Shown piece by piece: positions 1 through 10,092 of a stretch of DNA of 29,750 nt. The first letter of the stretch is position 1, and the number at the start of each line of letters is the position of its first letter. Position numbers and translations under genes: made by a program. This DNA is from Bacillota bacterium (GTDB lineage: Bacteria > Bacillota > Clostridia > Christensenellales > UMGS416): the NCBI GenBank assembly GCA_023422005.1, contig JAEZSC010000110.1, forward strand, positions 1-29,750. Reading direction: 5' to 3'. The notes beneath the pieces are model-generated. The model ran no database searches and had not been told where the DNA came from. It saw only the letters and a list, made by a program, of their open reading frames with translations.

Positions 1-71
1 ATGGGTTCCGCTACAGGAATAACCGTGATAACATGATGTCGGTCACAGGTTCGCTCCGAAGGAGGTAAATC

Positions 72-581
72 ATGGACGCATTGCAGGCCATCTTCACCCG
101 GCGCAGCATCCGCGCCTACACCGGCGAAGCCATCACAGACGAGCAACTGCGCACAATCCTGCGGGCGGGCTTTTCCGCGCCCACGGCCATGAACCGGCGT
201 CCGTGGCACTTCATCGTGCTGCGCAAGCCCGAGACGCTGCAGGCCGTCACGGCCTTCCATCCCTATTCCAAAATGCTGCCCCGCGCCGGCTGCGGCATCC
301 TCGTGTGCGGCGACAAAGATCTGAACGCCAATGAATACTACCTGGCCGAGGACGGCTCCGCCGCTATGGAGAACATGCTGCTGGCCGCCCACGCGCAGGG
401 CCTGGGCGCTGTGTGGTTGGGCGTATTCCCCCGCGATGAGCGCGTGGCGCCACTGCGGGCGCTGGCGGGCCTGCCGGAGCACGTGCTGCCCATCGGGCTT
501 ATGGCCGTAGGCGTACCCGCGGAAACCCGCGAGGCGCCAGACCGCTACGAGGCGGACAAAGTACACTTCGAGCAGTGGTGA
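72..581 (+). CDS. Nitroreductase family flavoprotein
   Basis: The 169-residue protein is a short nitroreductase of the FMN-dependent NAD(P)H oxidoreductase fold, a cytosolic homodimer in known relatives that reduces nitro groups, quinones or flavins. The N-terminal FMN-phosphate motif RRSIR lies at residues 10-14, followed by the family's SAPTAMNRRPWHFIV segment at about 36-50. The C-terminal half holds ENMLLAAHAQGLGAVWLG, the usual helix and strand under the flavin. Length is typical of the compact clostridial subgroup. The start is supported by a GGAGGT site ending five bases before ATG. Its stop is three bases before the next gene, so the two are probably cotranscribed. The family is confident; the substrate cannot be read from the sequence. 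Confidence 0.9.
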   Translation: MDALQAIFTRRSIRAYTGEAITDEQLRTILRAGFSAPTAMNRRPWHFIVLRKPETLQAVTAFHPYSKMLPRAGCGILVCGDKDLNANEYYLAEDGSAAMENMLLAAHAQGLGAVWLGVFPRDERVAPLRALAGLPEHVLPIGLMAVGVPAETREAPDRYEADKVHFEQW

Positions 582-584
582 ACC

Positions 585-1415
585 ATGGCGAAGCTTATTA
601 AGATCTACAGCGAGAACAACGTGTTCCAACTGGCGGACACGCTCAAGCGCAACCGCAAGAAACGCTCCTCCGAAGGTCTGTTCTTCGTGGAGGGCGTGCA
701 AGCGCTCAACTTCGCCGCGCAATACGGCTGGCAGATCGATTCCTTTTTGTTCTCCAGCCAGCGGGGCATGAGCGGCTGGGCCAGGGACATGCTCAAGAAC
801 ACGCCCGCCCGGCAGCATGTGGACATGCCCGCGGTGCTGCTGGAGAAGCTCAGCGACAAGGAGGAGGAAACCTCCGAACTGATGGCGCTGGTTGCCATGC
901 GCCCCAACGACCTGGGGCGCATCCCCGTGGGGCCGGACTTGCTGGCGCTGGTGTTCGACCGCCCCAGCAGCCACGGCAACCTGGGCGCCATCCTGCGCTC
1001 GTGCGAATCCCTGAAGACAAACGGCCTGGTGATCACCGGCCACGCTGTGGACCTCTACGACCCCAAGGTCATCCGCGCCAGCATGGGCACGTTCTTCGCG
1101 GTGCCGGCGCTGCGGCTGGAATCGCAGAAAGAACTGGAGCAGTGGTTCGCGGCGCTCAGCGCGCGGCTGCCGGGCTTCCAACTGCTGGGCTCCTCGGCCA
1201 AGGGCGAGCGCCTGATCGACCAGGCAGACCTTAAGCGCCCAACGGTGCTGCTGCTGGGCAACGAGACCTGGGGCCTGAGCGCCGCTTACAAGGAGCTGTG
1301 CCACGAGCTGGTGCGCATCCCGATGTACGGTACGATCACGTCGCTCAATGTCAGCTGTGCGGCTTCCATCATGCTGTATGAGGCGGACCGGCAGCGGCGG
1401 ATGCAAAACCCATAA
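585..1415 (+). CDS. TrmH/SpoU-family RNA 2'-O-methyltransferase
   Basis: This 276-residue protein is a SPOUT-class methyltransferase that would methylate a ribose 2'-OH in rRNA or tRNA using S-adenosylmethionine bound in a C-terminal trefoil knot. Residues 1-100 form the L30e-like substrate-binding domain (KRNRKKRSSEGLFFVEG). The three SPOU motifs follow: HGNLGAILRSCE at about 130-141 with the conserved Asn and Arg, LLLGNETWGLS at about 222-232, and IPMYGTITSLNVSCAASI at about 245-262. The ATG has only a weak ribosome binding site and lies three bases after the nitroreductase stop, which suggests translational coupling. Which nucleotide is modified cannot be told from sequence, so no symbol is given. 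Confidence 0.9.
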   Translation: MAKLIKIYSENNVFQLADTLKRNRKKRSSEGLFFVEGVQALNFAAQYGWQIDSFLFSSQRGMSGWARDMLKNTPARQHVDMPAVLLEKLSDKEEETSELMALVAMRPNDLGRIPVGPDLLALVFDRPSSHGNLGAILRSCESLKTNGLVITGHAVDLYDPKVIRASMGTFFAVPALRLESQKELEQWFAALSARLPGFQLLGSSAKGERLIDQADLKRPTVLLLGNETWGLSAAYKELCHELVRIPMYGTITSLNVSCAASIMLYEADRQRRMQNP

Positions 1416-1420
1416 TATAG

Positions 1421-1429
1421 TGTTATAAT
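1421..1429 (+). promoter_or_regulatory. Extended -10 promoter for the ABC exporter genes
   Basis: The nine bases TGTTATAAT form a perfect TGnTATAAT extended -10 element, six bases after the methyltransferase stop and about 30 bases before the exporter start. No good -35 hexamer sits 16-18 bases upstream, as is common for extended -10 promoters. The exporter pair can therefore be transcribed apart from the two upstream genes. Confidence 0.55.
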
Positions 1430-1459
1430 AATCCCTATCCGCTGATGAAGGGGGTTGTG

Positions 1460-3173
<1,714 letters not shown>

Positions 3174-3193
<20 letters not shown>

Positions 3194-4943
3194 AAAACCG
3201 TCGAGCATCCGGCGCATGGCTGCCCTGACGCTGCCATACTGGCGGCCGCTGCTGCTGTGCGCGCTGCTGGTGCTGATGGTAAACGGCGCGGAGCTCCTAA
3301 AGCCCTACCTGCTCAAGGTGCTCATAGACGACTTTTTGGCCGGCGGGCAGACGCCCTCCGGGCTGCACTCCCCCACCGGCCTGTCCGTGGCCTATTTTGC
3401 CGTCATCGTCGTGGGCGCGCTCAGCGGGCTGTTCCAGGCGCGGCTCATCAACCGCGTGGGGCAAAGCATCTTGCACGGGTTACGGGTGAAAATATTCAGC
3501 CACATCCACCACATGACGCTGACGGTACTGGACAAATTCAGCACCGGCCGGCTCATCACCCGCGCCACCAACGACGTGGAGACGCTCAACGAGTTCTACT
3601 CCGACGTGCTCATCAACCTGTTCCGCGATTTCTTCCTGCTGGCCGGCATCGTCATCGTGATGCTGCAGATGGACGCAAACCTGGCGCTGGTGGGCTTCAC
3701 GACGGTGCCATTGATCCTGCTGGTCACGCTGACGGTCAAGCGGTTCCTCAAGCGGAACTTCACGAAGATGAAGGCGCTGATCAGCCGGATCAACGGCTTC
3801 TTCGCGGAGAACATGGCGGGCATGCGCATCGTGCAGGCCTTCAACCGGCAGAAGGAAAAGTACGACGAGTTTCGCGAACTGAACCGGCGCTATTACAAGA
3901 CGACGATGATGCAGGTCACGATGAACAGCGTGCTTCGCCCGGTTATGGAGGTCATCAACTCGCTGACCATCGCGCTGCTGATCCTGTACGGCTACAACCG
4001 CATCAGCGGCGGTTTGCTGGAGGTCGGCGTGCTCTATGCCTTCACAACCTACATCAAGCAGTTCTTCGACCCCATCAACGATCTGGCGGAGAAGTACAAC
4101 ACGATACAATCCGCGCTGGTTTCAGCCGACCGCATCTACGAGCTGCTGGACGACCCCACCCCGCTGGAAGACCTGGACGCCGGCTCCCATGGCGGAGCGG
4201 TACGCGGGCAAGTGGAGTTCCGGCATGTGTGGTTCGCCTACGAGGGCGAGAACTGGGTGCTGCAGGACGTGTCCTTTACCGCCGACATCGGCGACAGGAT
4301 TGCCTTTGTGGGCGCCACCGGCGCCGGCAAGACCACGATTATAAGCCTGATCTCCCGTTTTTATGAGCCCCAGCGCGGCGAAATCCTCGTGGACGGTGTG
4401 CCGCTCTCGCAATGGAAGCTGGGCGACCTGCGCCGGGGCGTTTCCGTGGTGCTGCAGGATGTTGTGCTGTTCTCCGGCACCATCGCCGACAACATCCGCG
4501 TGAACGCAGACATGGGCGATGAGGAAGTGCTGGACGCGCTGCGGCAGTCCATGGCGCTGGAGTTCGTCATGGAGCAGCCCAACCAGCTGTACACCGACGT
4601 GGCCGAACGCGGCACGACGTTCTCCGCCGGCGAGCGGCAGCTGCTGTCCTTCGCCCGCGCCATCGTACACAACCCCGCCATCCTCGTGCTGGACGAGGCC
4701 ACCGCCAACATCGATTCCGCTACGGAGCAGAAGATACAGGCCTCCATCGAGAACATCTCCCGGGACAGGACGATGATTTTCATCGCCCACCGCCTCTCCA
4801 CGATACAGAACTGCCGGTGCATCTATGTGATGAACCGCGGCCGCATTGTGGAAAGCGGTTGCCATGAGGCACTGCTGGCGCAGGGCGGCCTGTACCGCAA
4901 GCTGTATGAGGCGCAGTTCGACGAGCAGGCCATCGCCGGATAA
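3174..4943 (+). CDS. Heterodimeric ABC exporter, subunit with catalytic Glu (BmrD-like)
   Basis: Partner half-transporter of about 589 residues, with six membrane helices over about the first 320 residues and a C-terminal NBD. Walker A is GATGAGKT (about 380-387) and Walker B is ILVLDEATANID with the catalytic Glu at about 508. The signature is FSAGERQL rather than LSGGQ. This is the exact complement of the upstream subunit: one composite site pairs a normal Walker A/B with a normal signature, while the other combines Asp and the altered signature. An in-frame ATG at 3138 lies inside the upstream gene without a ribosome binding site. ATG 3174 follows GGAGCGGG and is preferred, giving a 20-base overlap and tight coupling. 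The family is sure and the substrate is not. Confidence 0.9.
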
Positions 4944-4951
4944 AACACAAA

Positions 4952-4981
4952 CCCCGGAGCCGTGTATGCGGTTTTCCGGGG
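4952..4981 (-). terminator. Intrinsic terminator of the MerR/C39-like unit
   Basis: CCCCGGA (4952-4958) pairs with TCCGGGG (4975-4981), with further CCG/CGG pairing inside. Read on the minus strand the hairpin is followed by TTTGTGTTTT, so it ends the leftward transcript of the C39-like gene. The plus-strand side has no T run, so termination of the exporter transcript here is less certain. Confidence 0.65.
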
Positions 4982-5009
4982 CAACGTCGTTCATCGATAT
5001 TATGCTTCC

Positions 5010-6095
5010 CTATGCTTTGTTGTTCTTACGGTTCAGTATCTCCAGTGCCCGCTCAATCGCCTCGAGCACCGCGATGTCGTTCTTCGCGATCTGTGAGAGC
5101 GTCAACTCCACCATCTCTCCAAAATACCCCGCATAGTGCCTGGTCCAATCCGCCCGTTCTTCCAGGCCGATGAGCGCCCACGCCAGGTCATGGGTGTAGC
5201 CGTAATACGGCCCACCGATCTTTGCGCATATCTCATCCAACGCCGGGTCTTTGAGCTCCTCCACATCGCGTTTGCGGAACACCTCCGCGAAATTATGGCT
5301 GTTGAACGTATGCCACATCGTGTCGGCCACGCGCTTCATTCGCGCTTTCCGCTCTTCCGGACTGGCTTTGCCCAGGCTGTCCGAGGTGTACAGGCCCATC
5401 TTCTCTGTGTAGCCGCCCCACAGGTTTTCTCGGATGTTGTACTCCATGACCCGGCGGATGCGCTCCAGCCCGTCTCTGAACGTATGGCGGGGCGCAATTT
5501 TTTCACCGACGACGTACAGCGCGACCAGCTCATCATAGGAGGGTGCGCCTTGGGGTTTCCCCTGCGCGTTGGAGAAATCGGGGCAGATCAGGGTGTCGCC
5601 GTCATAACCGGTCAGGACGCGGAAGTGCCCGGCGCCCGCTGGAACCTTGGCGATGACAGGCTTGCCGGCGTTTATGGACGCGACGACCGCACCCTGAAAC
5701 GCGGCGGGGTCGTGGAGCTTACGGTATTCATACCCGGCAAAGCCGAACAGGAAGTCCACCGTGTCATTGGTGCCACCGTCATAAAAATCTGTTTCGCAGA
5801 TCATGTTCTGCATCTCGGTCGGCTGGCCGTCAAAGCGGCAGCGCAGGGAACTGCGCCCGCACATCGTATCGAACAGAAAAAACCACCTCTCCTGCATCGC
5901 CACCGGTGTGTTGCCGCAGTTGCCACAGCCGTCGCACTGCCCGGCATCGCGTTGATTGCACGGATACTCGCTGATGCCGGTGATCGCGATGCTCTCCAGG
6001 AAGAGGTACATGGAGGTAAAGCAGTTGATGAAGGTCGTCGCGGCGAAACCGCTGAAGGGAATTTTAAAATCCAACTCTTTTGTCATATCTGACAC
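5010..6095 (-). CDS. C39-like/papain-fold cysteine peptidase-like protein with Cys cluster
   Basis: A 361-residue soluble protein with no signal peptide. The N-terminal half looks like a BtrH/C39-type papain-like fold: a hydrophobic helix beginning INCF places Cys25 at its start, IAKVPAGAGHFRVLTGYDGD supplies His157 and Asp165, and the strand-turn LICPDFSNAQG follows. These could form a catalytic Cys/His/Asp set. Residues 46-60 hold a dense cluster, Cys46, Cys54, Cys57 and Cys60 (CX7CX2CX2C), which could bind a metal or iron-sulfur centre. The C-terminal 160 residues are helical. The start lies three bases after the stop of the large regulator gene, so the two form one operon. It may hydrolyse an amide or acyl-thioester, but no substrate can be named. 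The fold assignment is inferred from motif layout only. Confidence 0.6.
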   Translation of the reverse strand: MSDMTKELDFKIPFSGFAATTFINCFTSMYLFLESIAITGISEYPCNQRDAGQCDGCGNCGNTPVAMQERWFFLFDTMCGRSSLRCRFDGQPTEMQNMICETDFYDGGTNDTVDFLFGFAGYEYRKLHDPAAFQGAVVASINAGKPVIAKVPAGAGHFRVLTGYDGDTLICPDFSNAQGKPQGAPSYDELVALYVVGEKIAPRHTFRDGLERIRRVMEYNIRENLWGGYTEKMGLYTSDSLGKASPEERKARMKRVADTMWHTFNSHNFAEVFRKRDVEELKDPALDEICAKIGGPYYGYTHDLAWALIGLEERADWTRHYAGYFGEMVELTLSQIAKNDIAVLEAIERALEILNRKNNKA

Positions 6096-6098
6096 CGC

Positions 6099-8771
6099 CT
6101 ATTTCGGCAAATTCTCGTTCAGGAGATGCAGAACCGTGTTCATGCACTCCGCCGCCTCGCGGATCTTCGCCGCGATTTTACCGCGCCTGCTCTTGTCCTG
6201 CAAAGCTTCAAGCGTTACATTGAAGCCTCCGCCGAGGGCTTCCAGATCGTTGCCGTTGTCATTGTTCCAGATGTCAGCCGTCCGCTTGTACAGCTTTCGC
6301 ACGTCCTCCAGAAAGCTCAAATCGGGGTTCAGCTCCTGCGCCCTTTCCAGGAAGGAATGAACGCAGCTTCCGTTGGTCGCCATGTTGCAGATGTTGCTCA
6401 CATGTGCCGCCCAATCGTCAAATTCCTCGGGCTTCACGCCGTCGAACTTCCCGTTATCAATGCCCTCGGCCCAGGCGCGGAAGGCCTCCGGGCCGAAGCA
6501 GTATGCATCGGTTTTCACGGTGAGCAACCTTGGCATATCGAAGATCACGTCCCGGTAAACTTGCGCGAGCTTCACCGAGCGTTTCTTTTCGCCGATGAAT
6601 AGCCACCCCTGGGCGCAATGGGGCAAAGCAGTATTCTCAGTGATCACTTGTTCGATCGGAACGCGTTCGGGCTCGATTTTGTCTCCCGTCAGGAAAAGCA
6701 GGGTCTTGCCATACTCCTCATAACCGACATAGATGCCCCACGGCGGCCCGCCATGGGTGACCGCTATGACGGGCACGCCCTTGTCGATATACGCCATGAG
6801 CGTCTGAACATACATTTCTTTGTTGGCAGACAGCTGTTTCCCTGCAACGAAGGTACTGGCGTAACCGCATTTCTCAAAGATTCCTTCAAAATAACCGCCG
6901 CCTTCGCTGTCAAACATGCAAGCCGATACGGCTTCGCCTTTGTATTCATCATAAGAATAAACCTGCGCCAGGATATCCCCGGTAAGCCCGGCAAAGAACC
7001 AGTAGCCAAAATCCGGTTCGCCGGCGAATTCCCCGACGGATTCCATGACATACCTGGCACAGCCATTGAACCAATAGTTTTCACCGAACTCGCTGGTAAT
7101 GAACCTGTGGATGTTGGGGATGCGATTGTTGCTCTGTTTGGTGACCATCCTAAGCGCTCCTTCTTTGATCTTCGTTTTGGGTGTTTGCGCGAGCTGGGAA
7201 ACACGGATCGATCGAAAGTACCGTTTGATAGAGCTGTCGGAACTGATAAGGATGGGACGCGCATGCTGACGGCGCAAGTCCGCCGCCATGTAAGGGAAAT
7301 TTACTCCGCAATAGCGAAGCTCACCGTTGATGATGACCGCGAAATGCTTGAGCCCCACGATCCATGTGAGATGGTTATAGACCCCCGGATGTATCCCGCC
7401 GCGCTTTGGGTATCTGTAATAATCGCAGAAAACCGGCTGATGAAAGCAAATAGCCTCCTGGGACAGTCTCTCGTCGGGGTTGTTGTCCATATTGATACCA
7501 AACAGATAATTCAAATCCTCACCGTGATGAAAGCGAACGCTTCCCTCGTTTCTGCCATGGCCGTATCCTCCGCTCTCCTCGCCGATCCGGAACTCGATAT
7601 CCACACGGAAAGGCAGCTTCACCGCCACACCTGTGGACAACACCCGGGTCGATATCCAGGAGATGTATTCCGCCTCTCCCTTCTCGGTCACGCGGTAATG
7701 AGGGCGGTTGATCGGTATCAGCTTGTCCATCGGAACATCCTTGGTCCAGAGAACCGGGTTGGCTTTCTCTATTTCCTCCAGCGTTATGGAGCCGGGGGGC
7801 AGTTCCTCCGGTTTTTCGTAAAGCGAGGGGTCGGCCAGCCGCTTCTTTACGGGTATAAACAGCGCAACAAGCTCCCGCCTATCGTCAGGCGATATCAGGG
7901 TTTCCAGCATCGCCTGATGGCGCAAGCCGCCGCCTGGAACGTAATCGATCTCGTAGTATTTGTTATCGTCAAAGCAGGAAACCAGGGAGCGGAACCGCTG
8001 GCCCAAATCCTCATCAAGGTAAACGTTGGCCGTCGCAAACAAACCGCCCTCGAACGTGTCCTCCAAGTATGGACTGTTGTTTATGAAATCGCCGTCGACC
8101 CGTAGAATTAAAACGTCGCCCATATCCGTTTGGTATTCGTACTGCTCATGCCTGCCCGGTTCGCCGGGGGCAATGCCCTGCGACTGCACCCAATGCCAAA
8201 AGCCATCCGGGTCGGTCACGTCGGGATTCTCCTTCAACCGCGAAGACAAAACGCGCATGGCGGGCAGGTATATGATGGACGGTTCCACCGGTTTTGCCAG
8301 CTTATCCGAAATGGTTTCCAAATCATCATAAGATACAGGTTTGCTATCATCCGCAATCGTGTCCGCGTCTTCTAGCTCCTGATTGACAAGGGCCTCGTAA
8401 AGGAGCGGCAAGGCGGATATTCTCTTGATACCGTGCGTGAGCATGGCCTGCAAAAACTCGTCTGTCAAACGCTTGAGGTCGGATAAGGCGTTTGTTTCCC
8501 TGTCTATTTGCCGAATGCGGTTGACGAACACCTCCACAACCACGCTCATATCTTCGCTCTCATAGATGCGCAGGATATCCCTAATGGGGATCATCATCTT
8601 TCGAAGGACGATGATCTGCTTCAGGCGCTGGATATTCGCTTCGTCGAAAAAGCGATATTTCTCAGCGGGCAACCGGATGCTCTGAATCAGCCCAGCTTCC
8701 TCGTAATAACGCAGGCTCCGCGAGGTGAGGCCAAGCTGAAGCGTAAGGTCGGTGATTTTGACCAAATCCAT
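6099..8771 (-). CDS. Large MerR-type regulator fused to GyrI-like, lectin-like and C39-like domains
   Basis: About 890 residues, far beyond the 110-300 usual for MerR proteins. Residues 4-72 are a MerR winged helix (ITDLTLQLGLTSRSLRYYEE), then a dimerisation helix to about 110. Residues 166-314 resemble a GyrI/AraC-type effector-binding domain. Residues 360-530 look beta-rich and concanavalin/laminin-G-like (GIHPGVYNHLTWIVG, FRSIRVSQL). Residues 545-890 resemble the C39-like fold of the neighbouring gene: Cys571 in NGCARYV, and a GIYVGYEE strand where the expected His is replaced by Trp, so this copy is probably not catalytic. ATG 8771 is chosen because it follows AGGTG and lies about 30 bases after the -10; an upstream in-frame ATG at 8807 overlaps the promoter. 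Probably a one-component sensor controlling its own operon. The HTH is certain and the other domains are inferred. Confidence 0.75.
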   Translation of the reverse strand: MDLVKITDLTLQLGLTSRSLRYYEEAGLIQSIRLPAEKYRFFDEANIQRLKQIIVLRKMMIPIRDILRIYESEDMSVVVEVFVNRIRQIDRETNALSDLKRLTDEFLQAMLTHGIKRISALPLLYEALVNQELEDADTIADDSKPVSYDDLETISDKLAKPVEPSIIYLPAMRVLSSRLKENPDVTDPDGFWHWVQSQGIAPGEPGRHEQYEYQTDMGDVLILRVDGDFINNSPYLEDTFEGGLFATANVYLDEDLGQRFRSLVSCFDDNKYYEIDYVPGGGLRHQAMLETLISPDDRRELVALFIPVKKRLADPSLYEKPEELPPGSITLEEIEKANPVLWTKDVPMDKLIPINRPHYRVTEKGEAEYISWISTRVLSTGVAVKLPFRVDIEFRIGEESGGYGHGRNEGSVRFHHGEDLNYLFGINMDNNPDERLSQEAICFHQPVFCDYYRYPKRGGIHPGVYNHLTWIVGLKHFAVIINGELRYCGVNFPYMAADLRRQHARPILISSDSSIKRYFRSIRVSQLAQTPKTKIKEGALRMVTKQSNNRIPNIHRFITSEFGENYWFNGCARYVMESVGEFAGEPDFGYWFFAGLTGDILAQVYSYDEYKGEAVSACMFDSEGGGYFEGIFEKCGYASTFVAGKQLSANKEMYVQTLMAYIDKGVPVIAVTHGGPPWGIYVGYEEYGKTLLFLTGDKIEPERVPIEQVITENTALPHCAQGWLFIGEKKRSVKLAQVYRDVIFDMPRLLTVKTDAYCFGPEAFRAWAEGIDNGKFDGVKPEEFDDWAAHVSNICNMATNGSCVHSFLERAQELNPDLSFLEDVRKLYKRTADIWNNDNGNDLEALGGGFNVTLEALQDKSRRGKIAAKIREAAECMNTVLHLLNENLPK
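7146..7162 (-). promoter_or_regulatory. Internal ribosome binding site and in-frame ATG at a domain boundary
   Basis: Inside the large regulator gene, AAGGAG (complement of 7157-7162) lies eight bases before an in-frame ATG (complement of 7146-7148). The site falls between the lectin-like and C39-like domains. Initiation here would give a separate C39-like protein of 349 residues, close to the 361 of the next gene. A TAG also lies just before this ATG in another frame, so the fusion may derive from two genes joined by a frameshift. Confidence 0.5.
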
Positions 8772-8806
8772 ACAAAGCACCTGCCTGTTCCTTTTGTTAT
8801 GGAGCA

Positions 8807-8837
8807 ATCATATCACTTGACGCAGCGTCAAAGTCAA
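8807..8837 (-). promoter_or_regulatory. MerR-type promoter with 19-bp spacer and palindromic operator
   Basis: On the minus strand a -35 TTGACT (complement of 8832-8837) and a -10 TATGAT (complement of 8807-8812) are separated by exactly 19 bp instead of 17. The spacer contains the perfect palindrome TTGACGC-T-GCGTCAA (8817-8831). An over-long spacer with a central dyad is the known architecture of MerR-activated promoters, where the bound regulator twists DNA to align the two hexamers. It drives the large MerR gene starting at 8771, so autoregulation is expected. Confidence 0.85.
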
Positions 8838-8866
8838 CAAAGAAGCGAGCGTTGCGGATAAACAAA

Positions 8867-8893
8867 AAACGGGGCCTTGCTTGGACCCCGTTT
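8867..8893 (-). terminator. Intrinsic terminator after spoIIP
   Basis: AAACGGGG (8867-8874) pairs with CCCCGTTT (8886-8893). On the minus strand the stem is followed by a T-rich run (GTTTTTTGTTT), a standard Rho-independent terminator 27 bases past the spoIIP stop. It also separates spoIIP from the MerR promoter. Confidence 0.88.
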
Positions 8894-8919
8894 CAATGAC
8901 AGTAGTAGTTTATTGCGAT

Positions 8920-10092
8920 TTATTTATCTCGTTTGTGCCCCATACCGGTCAGCTCCTTGAAGAAGTTGCCCAGGCGCTCTTTGCGGCTGGTGTTGACGGC
9001 CACCAGCAGGAACAGCAAGCCCAGAACAGCTACGATGCCGACGATCCAGCCGATGCTTGAGCCGGCAGTGCGGTTGCTGGCGGCGTTCTGGTTGCGCACC
9101 TGCTCGGCGTTGGGGTCCTGGTTCTGCTGCTGGTTGTTGGCAGCACCCTTGTTGGCGCTGGCGTTGGGCGCTGCGGTACCGCCGCCTTCGCCTCCACTGG
9201 CGCCCAGGTAGGTCGCCACGACGTCGGCGACAAAGTTCGTGGATTCCAGCGCCCGCCCCTTATCCATCGTATGGGTGCCGAATTCCATCAGCATGGCGTT
9301 GGGCGTCAGGTCCTGGTTGTAACTGCCCTTGCCAATGTAAATATCCTTGACAAGTCCAGGATACTTTTTGTCAGCGATTTGTTTGAGCTTCTTTGCCGTT
9401 TCCTCGTTGGCGGCCTTATTCTGGTTGCTGCGACCCACAACGAAGCGTATGCGGCTGGCTGCCTCACCCTTGATGTCCTTGTCGTATTCCTGCGCGTTGG
9501 GCACACCGTCGCGGTGGATGTCCAACAGCATGTCCGGCTGCTTTTCCTCCATCAGGTTCATGGCTGTCTGGCGGCTGCGCCGGTAAGCTCCGGCATCATG
9601 GGGTTCATGAGGCGTGTCGTCCACAATGGCGTCCACGCCTTTCTTCTTAAGCGCCTCGGTCAGCTGGTTGGCCACATCCACGATACCGCCTTTTTCCGGC
9701 TTTGCCTCAGCTCCATCGCCTGGCACATAGGATTCGGACGTGTGGGTGCAATACAGCGCCACCTTCTTCTGCCCCTGCTGCGCCACAGTGGAGAGCATCG
9801 CATCGTCAAAGCCCTCCCAGAGCACCACATCCTCCACGTAGCGGGCAATGGCGGTGAAGCGCACATCGTCGACCTGCACCACGCGGTAACGCTTGTTGTC
9901 CTGAGAGATGTACTCGTCGTCGATGCTGACAGCGCCACCGATTGTAAACAGCGTCTGCCCCTCCTGGGTCAGCACGGTGAAATACCCGCCGGGCGTGGAA
10001 TACCAGTCGTCCGCCGCCGCAACGGAGCCCATGCCCACGGTCAGCAGCAGCGAGACCAAAAGTGCGATAACAGCCTTACTCCTCGTCATCAT
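8920..10092 (-). CDS. spoIIP: Stage II sporulation protein P (SpoIIP), peptidoglycan amidase/endopeptidase
   Basis: SpoIIP is the cell-wall hydrolase that works with SpoIID and SpoIIM during engulfment, cutting stem peptides and crosslinks. From ATG 10092 the protein has 390 residues: a signal/anchor helix at about 6-28, then the SpoIIP domain with CTHTSESY (His117, Glu120), DIHRDG (His193) and LMEFGTHT (Glu270), which match the zinc and catalytic positions of the amidase fold. A linker rich in Asn, Gln and Ala (about 298-345) leads to a C-terminal membrane helix at about 346-366 and a basic tail. GGGAGG precedes two adjacent ATGs (10092 and 10089). The start overlaps the upstream DUF1614 gene by 17 bases. 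Both ends thus appear membrane-linked. The identity is confident. Confidence 0.92.
   Translation of the reverse strand: MMTRSKAVIALLVSLLLTVGMGSVAAADDWYSTPGGYFTVLTQEGQTLFTIGGAVSIDDEYISQDNKRYRVVQVDDVRFTAIARYVEDVVLWEGFDDAMLSTVAQQGQKKVALYCTHTSESYVPGDGAEAKPEKGGIVDVANQLTEALKKKGVDAIVDDTPHEPHDAGAYRRSRQTAMNLMEEKQPDMLLDIHRDGVPNAQEYDKDIKGEAASRIRFVVGRSNQNKAANEETAKKLKQIADKKYPGLVKDIYIGKGSYNQDLTPNAMLMEFGTHTMDKGRALESTNFVADVVATYLGASGGEGGGTAAPNASANKGAANNQQQNQDPNAEQVRNQNAASNRTAGSSIGWIVGIVAVLGLLFLLVAVNTSRKERLGNFFKELTGMGHKRDK

Noticed and set aside
1..71. Short in-frame stretch from the first base to a TGA at 34-36
   Set aside because: Eleven codons only; it could be the tail of an upstream gene but nothing identifies it.
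5136..6092. Long plus-strand open frame opposite the C39-like gene
   Set aside because: It is antisense to a better supported gene, has shadow-type composition rich in Arg, Gly and Ala, no family motif, and the minus-strand gene has operon context and a terminator.
6618..8105. 495-codon plus-strand open frame opposite the MerR fusion gene
   Set aside because: GC-rich DNA often leaves the opposite strand open. The minus-strand protein has a clear MerR domain, promoter and operon partner; the plus-strand frame has no recognisable motif.
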